The notes beneath the pieces are model-generated. The model saw nothing but the letters and a program-made list of their open reading frames with translations, searched no databases and was not told the origin of the DNA. The position numbers and the translations under genes are program-made. A stretch of DNA of 64,000 nt from Physcomitrium patens (taxonomy: Eukaryota; Streptophyta; Bryopsida; Funariales; Funariaceae): contig NC_037273.1 in assembly GCF_000002425.4 (NCBI RefSeq), forward strand, positions 7,542,365 to 7,606,364. Reading direction: 5' to 3'. Within the stretch, counting starts at the first letter, position 1. Every line of letters begins with the position of its first letter. This document shows, one piece after another, positions 23,907-34,621 of the stretch.

Positions 23907-25509
23907 CTTTGACAAGTTCTTTGACAAGCTATTAGTTGTTTGTTGAAATTGTATATTTTGATGAAAATTATTTTCTAATGTCATTTCATTTGGCAATGAT
24001 GTCATGATGTCATATTGCACATGCCTCAATTTCTTGCAAATTTCAACAAAAGTGGGACGGTCTTGGCCATTTAATTTCCAACAAACTTCTATCACATTCT
24101 TCAAAATTGGTGGACAATGATTAGGTAGAAATGGCCAATCACCATTCTTTATCTTCCTCTTTGCATCAATTGGAGATTTTAGGTCAAAGAAAGGTTCTTT
24201 TCCAATCAACATGTAGAAACACACCATACCAACACTATACACATCGCTTTTTTTGGATCATAGTATTTCCTCCTCCCAAATAGAACATTTGCTCCACTTT
24301 CTTGGTCATGAAAATGAATCACTTCTGGAGCCATATATCTATTAGTACCTACATTGCATGTTTGAATAGAAATACTACTTTCTAAGGTTTTGGCTCGTCC
24401 AAAATCTGCCAATTTGACATGCACATACCCATTTTCCTTGTCTACTACCTTCACCAAAACATTGTCTGGTTTTAAGCCCCTATGCACAATATTTTTTGAG
24501 TGAAGGTAATGCATGCCTTCACCAATGATGTCAACCATTACAAAACTGGAGAACGGAACAATAAGCTGCAACCCCCTAATACTCCATATATGAGTAGCAA
24601 GATCGTTCTCCATCAGTTCCATGCAAATACTTTGCCTTTCATAAGTACAGCAAAAAAATAAGGGGATAACGTTAGCATGAAAGAGTCCCATCAATGCTGT
24701 TACTTCTTTGTCAAAAAATGGGTTGTTGTTATAATTAAAAACCTTCATCGCAACTTTTATCCCGGACCATTTCATCTCGTGCACATGTCCATATCCACCT
24801 TTTCCTACAGGACGCACATATTCCAGATACTGCGCTGGTACAATGATTCTCCTAAACTGTTCCAAATAATATTCTGTTGATGTACTTTTGAGTTTCCCAA
24901 GAAGACAGCGGGCCAACTCCCTTTCCTGGCCTTTCAACGATTTCAATTCCTTGCCTTTCAATTGTTCTTCCATTTTCTCCAGCAGTTCTTTCTCATCTTG
25001 AGAGGCTAACTCTTTGGCAAGGCAAACTTCATCTTCGTTGATCTTTTCAATCATATTTTCAATTTCAAGTTCTGTCAATGTTCTGCTTAGTGGTACTCCC
25101 TCAAAGACAAGTCTGGATAATTCCAGATTAAAGCATATTGATGAAATATGCTGTGGAACTTTTGTCAATGTAATAGCAGCTTCAATCCATGCAGTTTCGC
25201 AACAAGCTTCGACGAAGCTTTCAGATTCTTTCGCCTTCGCAACAAGGAGCTTAAAATTACCCTCACATGCCAAAACCTCACGTGAAACATCTGATTGAGA
25301 GATGGAATGAACGAACGAACTAGCGCTCTCAACAGTGCGCTTGAGTTTATTAGCTAAATATTCACATTGCTTCTTGTTGAATTTCAGTGCATTTGATGTC
25401 TCTCTTGGTGAGGTCCACTCTTGCACTTTTTCCATACATTGAGTTGCAATTTTTAAGTCTGACTCCAGCTTTAAATACTTGCTCAATTCAGTTGCACCAG
25501 GAGTACGAT
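23907..25509 (-). CDS. Exon 2: first kinase domain of the NLR
   Basis: The acceptor GTGCAG precedes 25509. An N-terminal helical domain of about 200 residues (LESDLKIATQCMEKVQEW; RTVESASSFVHSISQSDVS; coiled-coil-like ELASQDEKELLEKMEEQLK) leads to the kinase fold. It has Gly loop VGKGGYGHVHEM (about 24800), VAMKVF lysine, KEVTALMGL helix C glutamate, hinge MELMENDL, IVHRGLKPDNVLV (about 24480), KLADFGRAK and NRYMAPEVIHF. The catalytic Asp of HRD is Gly (GGC at 24478-24476). A T7 run at 24254-24248 is one base short. The frame after it continues the C-lobe (DVYSVGMVCFYMLIGKEPF to FVEICKKLRHV). A three-residue gap before EGMHYLH is seen when compared with the other two kinases in this window. 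The exon ends in phase 0 with NSLSKNLSK. Confidence 0.85.
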
Positions 25510-25731
25510 CTGCACAAATCCAGTAACCATGGACTAAAATTTATGGCTGTCAAGACGATGAAAATGACATTGTACAAACTAACACACAATTATATACTTC
25601 AATGGAAAACCAAAAGGATGCTCAAAGTGAATTGTGCAATCTATGATACTACAAAAAGCACGACACTGCAACCATGACACTGAAACAATTTCGCACGCAA
25701 TACATATTAATTTTAAAGTGAGGAGCATTAC
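25510..25731 (-). other. Intron 1 of the NLR gene
   Basis: A 222-nt intron with donor GTAATG and acceptor TTTGTGCAG. It splits a codon after its first base: G at the end of exon 1 joins AT at the start of exon 2. Confidence 0.7.
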
Positions 25732-25795
25732 CCAAAACACGGGCTTCTGGCACGGCTAATCCTCCAATACAATCTGTACGCTCCAACCCGGCCAT
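25732..25795 (-). CDS. Exon 1: short start exon of the tandem-kinase NLR
   Basis: A 64-nt exon that begins with ATG at 25795-25793 and encodes MAGLERTDCIGGLAVPEARV. It ends in G before GTAATG. The frame joins exon 2 without a stop to give DRTPGATELSKYLKL. No ATG exists in exon 2 upstream of the conserved helical region, so this exon supplies the start. I believe moss proteins of this kinase family begin in a similar way, which would support the choice, but I could not check that here. Confidence 0.7.
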
Positions 25796-26387
25796 AATTT
25801 ATAAAAGATATGAACACCAATCCTGTAAGAAGCTCAAATTCGTAAATAGGAACTAGCCCTCCCACCTGTTTAAGATGTGGGCATTAGATATTAACGCCAA
25901 AGAAACAAGTAACTAAACTAGACTCTGCAACTCAAGCAAAGGCGTAGACCCTTACCGACAAATGCACGCAAACCAAGGTTCTCCTCACCCGAACCGTCGC
26001 AAAATCCCGTTGTAACCTCAATCACCAGGTCAATTCGGCCCTGAGAATGCTCTTCTCAATTACTTGCACTCTGCAATCCATCCAATCCACCTCACGCTCA
26101 GCACACCACTCCCAAACCCAAGCGGACTTAGACAATTGCACACTTTTGGCACGAGGGAGGCGAGACAAAGCAACATTCGTCAACTACTCCACCGACGGCG
26201 CTGCTTGCACCAACGAGAGCAATGTACAAAACCCAACTGAGCACCTGCCCAACAGCTCAACAAAGAACAAGACACACGGCCAACAAAAGAAAGAAGCGGC
26301 GAAACTCAGACGGTTTTGTATTTTGCAACCGAACTATGAGGACCAGAAAGAATACAAAGCTCAGAGCGGAGTAGAACAACCGCTGAT

Positions 26388-26790
26388 CAGTTCATCCAAG
26401 GATGTAAACCTGCGAACCCGGCCCTCGTGCAAACCCTCACCCCCCACATGCACTCCCACAAAGCAACTGTTCATCCACACCGTCCACCCGAACTTACTGT
26501 CACCTCAACCTACGGATCACCTCGACCGTCACGATGCTGTCCTCAAACACTGGACAAACACAGTTCCTTCAGCCCCGTGGAGCATCCGCTGCACAGTTCG
26601 CCCAAAGATGTGAACCTGCGAATCCAGCCTTGATGCAAACCCTCACCCCCACATGCACTCCCACAGCCTCCATGCAAACCCTTCCCGACACACGCACTTC
26701 CGCAGAGCAACTGTTCATTCACACCGTCCAAGCAAACTTACCGTCATCTCAACCTACGGATTGGCTTGACCTTCGCGATGCTGTCCTCAA
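26388..26790. repeat. Imperfect tandem duplication (about 205-245 bp units)
   Basis: The block starting near 26388 (GATGTAAACCTGCGAA, CAAACCCTCACCCCC, ATGCACTCCCACA, AGCAACTGTTCAT, TCAACCTACGGAT, GATGCTGTCCTCAAACAC) is repeated from about 26594 in the same order. The second unit has about 39 extra bases near 26670-26705. The spacing of the first motif is 206 bp. Confidence 0.8.
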
Positions 26791-26914
26791 ACACTTGTGC
26801 ACTTGCTTCAGTCCACTCAATCCACCGAGTCCTCTGCAAGCCACTCCTCAATCCGGGCTGGTTTAGACGCTGGCTACGTAAAGAAGAAGCACGCAGAGTG
26901 CAGAAACCGACAGC

Positions 26915-27060
26915 AGCTGTTTAGCCACGGCGCAGCTCGCACACAACAAAGCAACGTCACAGCATCTGCACGTGCGCAGAAAGGACCGAAGCAGCTAATT
27001 AGGCACGGCGTAACTCGTGTACAACAGAGCAATGTCACAGCATGTGCGCGGGAGTGGAAG
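26915..27060. repeat. Tandem duplication of about 79 bp
   Basis: Two units beginning AGCAGCT, each containing CACGGCG, ACAACAAAGCAACGTCACAGCAT (second unit ACAACAGAGCAATGTCACAGCAT) and a GTGCGC stretch. Confidence 0.75.
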
Positions 27061-27480
27061 CGAGAGGGCTTGAAAGTGTCAGCGAGGGCAAGGCTTTGGC
27101 CAACGGGGTTGTGAGTGCTAGGAACCAGTCACGCCAAGGATGAGAAGGGGACTGATTGGTGGCCCTCATCCAGATGACGAATGATACATCGATAGCATCA
27201 TCCACTGCTTTGCCTGTGTCCACACCAGAATCTGGGCTCCAGCTTCTTCCACGAAACCTGTGGGTCATGTAAAATTCAAGCAAGCCGCGTCCAGCAGTTT
27301 GTCCGCAGCCACCTCATACCTGGGCCACGAGATGGAGCCCAGCAGAGGTCGCCCCCCGACCTGGAGTAGGTCGAGCATGTTTCAATCAAAGGCCCTTCAT
27401 TGAGCTTCTGCAGGAACAATCTTCAGAATAATCCTGTTTTAGGAACGGATCGAACATTTCACGGATGCAATCGTAAGGTA

Positions 27481-30400
27481 CCAAATAATTCTTAAAATAA
27501 ATAAACTCATATATGTATGTATGTAGTCATAAGAATTAAAGTTATCCAAGGAGATTTGGAACATAATTGTGAAGTTGTTAAAACCAAGGGTGTTTGATGA
27601 GGTGCAAAAGATTGCTTCAAAATTTTAAAGTTGGGATTATATGACAAAGTCAATATAAAATTGATTAGGATTTTGATTAAGATATTTTAGGATTTATTTA
27701 GGATTTAAATAGAGTTTAATTAAGATTTAGTTAGGATATATTTAGAATTTTAAAGATTTTTTAAGATTAAATTAGATTTAATAGGATTCAATTAGGTTTA
27801 TTTAGAATTTCATTAGGATATATTAGGATTCTTAGATTGTTACAAAATATAATTTTATCTTCCACGGCCAAGTATATAGTGCATTTCTAAATAAGACAAT
27901 ACAAAATATATCAACAACCTATGTTTGAAGTAAAATACTTACATAAAGGTGTCTTTGAAAATTTTATCTTTAAATAAGCCTTGGAAGATATACTAAATAT
28001 TTGTAGTATAGTTGTGGAATCTTACATATTTGTTGAATAAAATAGAATAAGTCTAGTTCATAAGTAAATGTAATTTAGTAGTTAATAAAAATAACTTAAT
28101 GATAAGAAAATTGGATGTAATAGGTATTATTTTATTATTAATGCACTTTGTAATATACTCGTCTTGGTTGATAGATATATTGATAAACTCCTTGATAAAG
28201 TATATTTAAGGTATTGTTGTAATTTTTCAATCAACTTCTAAAAAATTGATAAACTTTATTGAATTAATACTATAAGTTTTTACATATACATGTTTGATAG
28301 GATCCGTTATTGTACTATAATTGTTTATAGTATGTAAAAATTAATTAAAATATATCATATATTCATAAGTGTTAATGTATATTAAAGTGGTTAGTAGATT
28401 AATTTAAAGAAAGTTGATGTAAGAAAATTTATTTTGAAGTTTACTTATTTTGATTATAATATTTAAATTATGTAAGATTTAGATATTTAGTATTAAATTT
28501 AAAGAGGAGATTGGAGCTCAAAGATGAAGATCCAAACCTCCAAGAAGCTTATTTGGAAGGATGAAAGTAAGTTATGGATGGATAAAGGTAAGGAGTGAGG
28601 GTCTTCATCTCTATTGATTGAAAGCCATGCCCAATAGGCTTTCAAGAGGCTATCCACGACCATAAGAAGGATTTTGGCAGCTTCAAAAGGGGCATTGAAG
28701 AATCAAAACCAAGGGTCCTAAGGTTTAAGATTTGGACTACAATTTGTACACAAAGTTTAGAAGGTTTGGAGTTAGGGTGATGAAGTTATAGCCCTTTGAA
28801 GTTAAGATATCTTTTTAAGACATATTGTTGCTCTTTTGAGGATACAAAGAGTCATACAATAGCTTTTAGAAATTGAAAGAAGTGACTACAAGGGAAATTT
28901 CAAAATCTATATCTTTTTGTAAAAGAATTGTTATATTTGGAGTTTGTATAAAGAAGTTATAGGGAATTGAAGACAACTTATATAATTCAAAGGTGGTAAG
29001 TGAATTGTTTTGTTGATAGTAATGGTTGGAACCATATCTTGAGTTTTTGGACAAATGTTTTGCTCAAAATTTTCAAAAGTATGAGTTATTAGATTAAAAA
29101 GCTATATATCAAAATTTTATGGTATTTGAATACTTATTTTGTGAGATATGAAGAAAATTGCATGCAAGTGTAAATAAGTAAGGGTTTAAATCTACTATTA
29201 GGGTTTTGGCAATATCTCAAGATTCCTAACAAATTTGTAGTTGAAATTTGTTTTGGTAATTATTTAAGATATATCAATACTTTATGTAAAATTTTAGTTT
29301 GTTTGGATAGTTTGATCATGAAATATGAGCTATTGAAGTTTGAGAAAAAATCACCTTAAATCCTCAAGGATATAAGGGTGTAGAATATTTTTATCACATT
29401 TTGGATGTTCTTTGGTACTTAGGGCTTCAGTATTGATATAATTACTCCTACAAGGAAAATTTTATATATAAACTTAGTACTTTCTTATCTTGAAACTTAA
29501 TTGAGTAATTAGTGACAACCAAAAGCTCAGCGCTATCTTAAAGTAACTCTTTCTACCTTGGCACTTTCTAATCTACTAAGTTATTGAGTAAGTAAATATA
29601 ATATATGTATTAAGGTTAAATTTCTTTGAATTTTTTTAGATAATACACCAAAGTATGCAACTCTTTATACTTGATGGATTTATATTAAGTAGATGTAATA
29701 GGAAAAGAAGGACATAGTGTTGCCATGTTAAAATATACAAGAAAAGTTAAAAGAAATAAAAGTAAAAAATAACAAAAATAATAAGTGTTAACAAAGAGTA
29801 AATGTGATATAAAATAGCCAAAGTTTGTTTCATAGATCAAGTTAGGATAGATGGAATAAGGCAAGGCAATAGTTAAGTATAAATTATCAAAAAAATAGAT
29901 GACAACAAGTTCATTAATTTTGTATTAAAAATTAAGATAGAGTATCCAAAGATGGCAAACTTTGGAGTTGACATTGTCTTTGGAAGAATAAAAATTATCA
30001 ATGTTGGTACAAAGAAAGATTTATTAATGGTAACAATTATTAATCAGATAATTAGTAGACTAAGAAAGTAGACCAATGAAGCCTATTATTATCTAATAAA
30101 ATCTTTGTAGTTATTATTTTATATGTAGTAATTATGTTTAGTCAATAGATAAATTATGATGGATGAAGACTAATATGGATGAAGACTAAAATAGATGAAG
30201 ATTAAGATTAGGATGTTAGATTGTATTTAAGGAGGATGAAGGCTTTCAAATGTCTCTTATCTCTACATAGGGATGTAAAGATATTATGTAGATTGTATTG
30301 TTTTGTACATTGCTATCTTTGATGCATATGTTTTGGAATGATTCAATACAATGCATATTTTTAATCATGTAAACTAATAGCCACCACTTCAACTCAATAA

Positions 30401-30589
30401 TAGTAATGTGTTTTAATGTAAAAAATAAATATTTGTAATAAGTGAGGTTATTTCAAATTATCTATAATATAAAAATTGGGCCAAAACAAAGTTTTAGATG
30501 GCCAATTTAAAAATTTTAAAAAATAGAAAAATTAAATCAAGTAGAAAATTAATAAAATATAAACCTCAAAGAAATATTTAATATAGAAA
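27481..30589. other. AT-rich stretch without recognisable genes
   Basis: It holds the second copy of the GATTAGGATTT repeat (27655-27960). Around 30158-30205 there are three tandem copies of a roughly 16-17-bp unit (ATGGATGAAGACTAA). A stretch near 30210-30350 has the look of a degenerate LTR but no matching partner. No coding domain is seen. Confidence 0.5.
27655..27960. repeat. Degenerate GATTAGGATTT array with unique tail (repeat copy 2)
   Basis: An imperfect array of the same unit as at 1690-2340, followed by a tail that shares GTTACAAAA, TTTTATCTTCCAC, GCATTTCTAAA and CAATACAAAAT-type blocks with 2340-2480. Array and tail lie in the same orientation as copy 1. Confidence 0.5.
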
Positions 30590-31140
30590 TAATTTTAGCA
30601 ATTGCCCAACAACTCAACAAAACATGTGACTTTGCAACTTAAGCCAAGGTGCAAACATTTACCAATAAATACATACAAATCAAGCTATTGTTAATCCAAA
30701 CTATCCATGTAACATCCTTGTAATCTCAACTAATAAATCAACTCTACCTTAAGGATACTATTATCAAATATTTGTACTTATATTGCAATCCATTCAATTC
30801 ACCAGACTTGTAGTAAACCACTCCTTCATCCATGCAAATTTAGACAAGTGACTATTTACTATAAGAAGCAAGCAAGGCAAAGAAATCTCTATCAACCACT
30901 TTAGCAAAGGTGTTACTTCCACCAAATAGAGCAAAGTCATAGATTGTAGGCATGTGTGCATGAAAAAAGGCACAAAGCCTTCAATGATAGAAAGGTAAGG
31001 CAAGAAACTAAGATTGAGACTAGGCAAGGCTCTATTTGCAAGGATTTGATTATGCACCAGATGAAAATGAGATTGATTGGTGGTCATCATTTGTGCAACA
31101 AATGAAATTCTTATGTATGATATCAACTTTAGAAGTAGTT
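30590..31140. repeat. AT-decayed copy of the NLR leader island
   Basis: Blocks in order match 25895-27200: GCAACTTAAGCCAAGG against GCAACTCAAGCAAAGG; TTGCAATCCATTCAATTCACC against CTGCAATCCATCCAATCCACC; GGCAAGGCTCTATTTG against GGCAAGGCTTTGGCC; and ACTGATTGGTGG-type near 31075 against 27150. Differences are mostly C-to-T or G-to-A relative to the island, and the two tandem repeats of the island are absent. The direction is the same. This suggests an old duplication that lost GC through methylation. Confidence 0.6.
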
Positions 31141-32291
31141 GTGTGCACCACATTGTAAACAGTCCTTGAACAACATTTGAAGAAGATGATCTTATTAAAG
31201 AAAAAAACTAGATTTATGTTAGTTTTTGCTTTTATGGTATGATTTAGTTCTTTTGAAAATCTCAAAAAATATTAAGATGAATTGTATTTTTTAAATTTTA
31301 GATGTAACTTTGATATTTGAATAATACAAGTTTATAAGAAATATAAACATGACATATTACAATAAAAAAATTAAGTAAGAAATAAAAATAATTTATATTA
31401 ATGTTAAAAATGATATTAAATGATATAATAAAAAAATATAAAATTAAATTAAATAAAAAATATATAATAAAAATTCTAAATTTTTTGAATATTAAAATAG
31501 ATTATTATAAAATGAGAAAAAGTCAAAATAAAACATTGGATACAAAATATTAATTAATTAATATTGGTTTTTTAATTAATATTTTACATGGTTTTTTAAT
31601 TTTATAAAAAAATAAAAAATAAACAACAAAAACAACATTTTCACTTAGGATTGTATTATATGAATAAAATTAAATAATATAGAATAGTGGCTATAAAAAT
31701 ACTTAAACTAAAATGTTGTAATTACTAAAAAAAACGTTAGTGTAGAATGCAAGCACAAAATTAGTAACAAAATTAGTAAAAACTTTACAGTGTTTCTTAA
31801 TATGATCAAAATACATTGAAAAGTTCAAACATTATTTACAACACAACACCAGTAGGTTCAGATATCTATGAACCTTAGCATACATCTCTAAAATCACATT
31901 AAATTTATGGGTTCAATTTTATCCAATACATTCTTTTCTAATAAAAGATACTCAGAAAACATTAAAAAGAAAACCATATCCTTTTATATGCGCAAGTGTG
32001 GAGTACGATGAAACAAAGGCATCCAACACACGTTTTCAAATATATTTCAACCTTGAAGTTTTGCATTGACAAATGGGTCTCACATTGGACACTTGAGCAA
32101 ATTTTATTTTCGACCCACATAGAAATTGTCATCTTCCAGAAGTTGATATGTCCAGCTTTGATGCTGCAAGGGAGGCATTTGGTGGAACGTCTCATGTGCT
32201 TCACAACCCACACTCTGAGAATTAGGGTTTAGGGGTTGAATTGCTGTGGTAACCATCCTTTGTTGCCGTGTCTTCTTCACACGGCGGAAGC
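31141..32291. other. Intergenic region and leader upstream of the RsmG gene
   Basis: AT-rich to about 31980, then more balanced sequence with CpG from about 32130, marking the likely promoter and 5' UTR of the gene starting at 32292. No other feature is recognised. Confidence 0.5.
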
Positions 32292-34621
32292 ATGGCTTCC
32301 TGTGGACTTGTACGAATTGCGCTGCACAGATCCATTCCTTGTTGTGGCATTTCCAGTCGAGGAGTCAATGGAATTCGGACTTCAGCCCCGAAGAAGAGTC
32401 ACTGGGATTATAGAGCTAAAAAGATTCACTTGAGCTGTAGGAGTGCTGCTGCTGTGGAAGAGCTCGATGCCAAGCAGTCCGGGCAGGTGGCCGTGTTCGT
32501 GGACATTCTCCTTGAATGGAACCAGGTACTTATGGTTCAGCTCGGGTGCCTCTGTTGTGCTCTTTCAATGTTTGGATTGTTTGGGTCATTTTAGTGACCT
32601 CTGAAAAAGCTTGCGTGGAAGAATGAGTAGGTTACTTGGTTTTGGGAATCATGTCGCTGTCCGGTAGTTTCATTTGGTTTATTTTGGCACTCGCTGATGG
32701 AGTTTCCAATTAGGGTAGGATGCGATGCTGTTTAGACATGCGGTTTGTAAGGGAATTAACCCAGATATGCGAGTGCAGAAAATGAATCTCACTGCTGTGA
32801 CGGAACGAGGAGCCATGATGGATAGACATATTGCTGATTCCCTGTCACTGTTGCCAATAATTGAGGGAGCGCATGCTGCATATTGCAAATCCTCCGCAGG
32901 GGAGTCGATCAAGGTCGTTGACATTGGGAGTGGGGCAGGCCTTCCTGGCATTGTGTTAGCAATAGCTCGACCAGGTGAATTGCTTATACCTATGGACATG
33001 CAGTCTTGGCACTATGTTTGAGAGTTTGGCGATTTCATATGCTGCAACATTGAAGATAATACCATTGCTTTTTAGTTTAACTCTCACTCTTCTGATGTCA
33101 CAATCCTTTACGCCTTCGTTGGCCTTCATTTTAAGTCTAGACTATTCTTGGGATTTTGTTGTGATAAAAAACAGGAATTGGCCTGTTAAATAGGAAGGGG
33201 AATGAATCAATTTGATCTTTTCGTATGCTATGTTGTGGGCGTGTGCTAATCTTCATTCTCTATGCAATTTTATCAAGTCCCCTTTGTCTCTGTATTGGCA
33301 ATGACACAGTGCTGAACTGGATTTGGTGCCGCACATCTTACTATGGCTGAAAACATCAATGCAGCCTGGCAGTTAACACTTCTCGAGTCACTGCAAAAGA
33401 GGTGCGACTTTCTGGAACGTGCGGCTGAGGCAGCTGGTTTGACAAATGTCAAAGTTCTGAGGAGCCGAGCAGAGGTACATTGTTGGTAGCGCGTTGCTGA
33501 TTCGAATATGGCAACCTTATCTTTCACTAACGTTTTCTGTGCTCAAGACGATTTACCAAGTTTCACGGTTACTGAGTCATGGGCTTATAGTTGGGTTGTT
33601 GTTCTTAAACGGTGTCTGCAGGATGCAGGCAAGGATAGTACCCATCGAGAAATGTACGATATTGCTGTAGCCAGAGCTGTAGCAGAGATGAGGATTCTTG
33701 GTAAGCTAAGAATTCAAAAGCCTCACTTTCAAATCGTGTTAGTCTTAAATACACATGCATTGTAATAGTTCGTATTTCAGTTAATTTAGTGGGTCATCGT
33801 AAGCTGAATGGCGGAATGAAATAATATTGTTCTCTAAAGGAGTTGTCTGCAATGTGTTCCAAACTTTCCTTCCTTGCAGCGGAATTGTGTCTTCCTCTCG
33901 TTCGAGTCGGTGGCATTCTAGTTGCTGCAAAAGGCCCCAACCCCGAGGTAATTGCCTTAATTTGTTATTTCATGTTTCATTAAGATTCAAGGCACGCAAA
34001 ATTGTGGTTATACTAGTCAGCTAGCACATGGTATTCATCCTGGTGCATCTTTTTGGTTTTTGGCAAGAGCAAGTATTTTTTGTTATTCCCAAATCTTAGA
34101 TTAGACGGCAAACACATTGGTCATCATGAGTTGATGGGGAATTGACCAGGAGGAGGTTGAAGCTGCCAAAACAGCTGTGGACTTGCTTGGAGCATCTATT
34201 ATAACGTTGTCCAAAGGTAATTTCTCGCCTATGATGAAGTTCCATAAAGTTAACGAGCTGGTTTTGATGGGGGATGGTAGAAATCTAGCAATTTGATTAT
34301 CTTCATGTGCAGCTATGGATGTCAAGGATTTTTCATTGAGGGGTAACAAGTTCTATCACATTCTGAACGCACAACTTACGTTCGATCTGATGTTACAAGC
34401 TGCTGATTTAATGGATTGCTGTAATTTAGTAACGGCACATTTATTCATCGAGGTGGGCTGCAGAGAGCTAATATGTGGTCTTTCATGTATTGTGATACGT
34501 GAATACAGTTGATTCGGAAGGTCCTCTTGGACAACGGACTGCAGTCGTATGTTTGAAAGATAAACCAACACCAGCCAAATATCCTCGGAGAGCAGGAATG
34601 CCGAACAAGCGGCCACTTTAG
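32292..34621 (+). CDS. rsmG: Plastid-type 16S rRNA (guanine-N7) methyltransferase RsmG/GidB
   Basis: Seven exons: 32292-32525, 32779-32974, 33365-33474, 33622-33700, 33880-33947, 34150-34216 and 34509-34621, all GT-AG, totalling 867 nt and 288 residues. RsmG uses S-adenosylmethionine to methylate G527-equivalent in bacterial-type 16S rRNA. The N-terminus from ATG (MASCGLVRIALHRSIPCCGISSRG) is Ser/Arg-rich and lacks acidic residues, like a chloroplast transit peptide. Then come the RsmG signature KMNLTAV, the MDRHIADSLSLLP segment, SAM motif I VVDIGSGAGLPGIVLAIARP, FLERAA, the VARAVAEM segment, VRVGGILVAAKG and a basic C-terminus ending RAGMPNKRPL. Length suits the bacterial family plus a transit peptide. 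It converges with the gene at 35129-36617. Plastid targeting is an inference. Confidence 0.92.

Larger units (their letters stand above)
18105..25795 (-). pseudogene. Tandem-kinase NBS-LRR (PNL-type) resistance-like gene, disrupted
   Basis: A five-exon gene on the minus strand. Exon 1 is 25795-25732, exon 2 (kinase I) 25509-23907, exon 3 (kinase II) 23705-21991, exon 4 (NB-ARC) 21788-20720 and exon 5 (LRR) 20455-18105. All introns are GT-AG, and the boundaries after exons 2, 3 and 4 are phase 0. If each frame slip is counted as one event, every exon closes in the right phase, giving a product of about 2,270 residues. It resembles the PNL class of moss NLRs, intracellular immune receptors with a kinase in front of NB-ARC, but carries two kinase domains. 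As written it cannot be translated: five stops and six frame slips lie in exons 2-5. It is either a recent pseudogene or partly an assembly artefact. I cannot exclude two adjacent genes, though the matching splice phases argue for one. Confidence 0.75.
25796..27480 (-). promoter_or_regulatory. GC-rich 5' leader and promoter island of the NLR gene
   Basis: About 1.7 kb of clearly higher GC content with many CpG sites, between the NLR start codon and AT-rich DNA on the right. It should hold the 5' UTR and promoter of the minus-strand gene. It also contains two internal tandem repeats (26388-26790 and 26915-27060). Open frames on the plus strand, such as 26047-26613, have biased composition and no recognisable domain. 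An AT-shifted copy of parts of the island lies at 30590-31140. Retention of CpG suggests that this segment has escaped methylation-driven decay. Confidence 0.5.

Noticed and set aside
26047..26866. Open frames of 188 and 110 codons on the plus strand in the GC-rich island
   Set aside because: Pro/Ser/Thr-rich composition follows from the repeat sequence. There is no domain, the frames overlap tandem repeats, and the decayed twin at 30.6 kb shows no matching frame.
30210..30350. Stretch that looks like the end of a copia-type LTR
   Set aside because: No partner LTR, primer site or coding remnant was found nearby.
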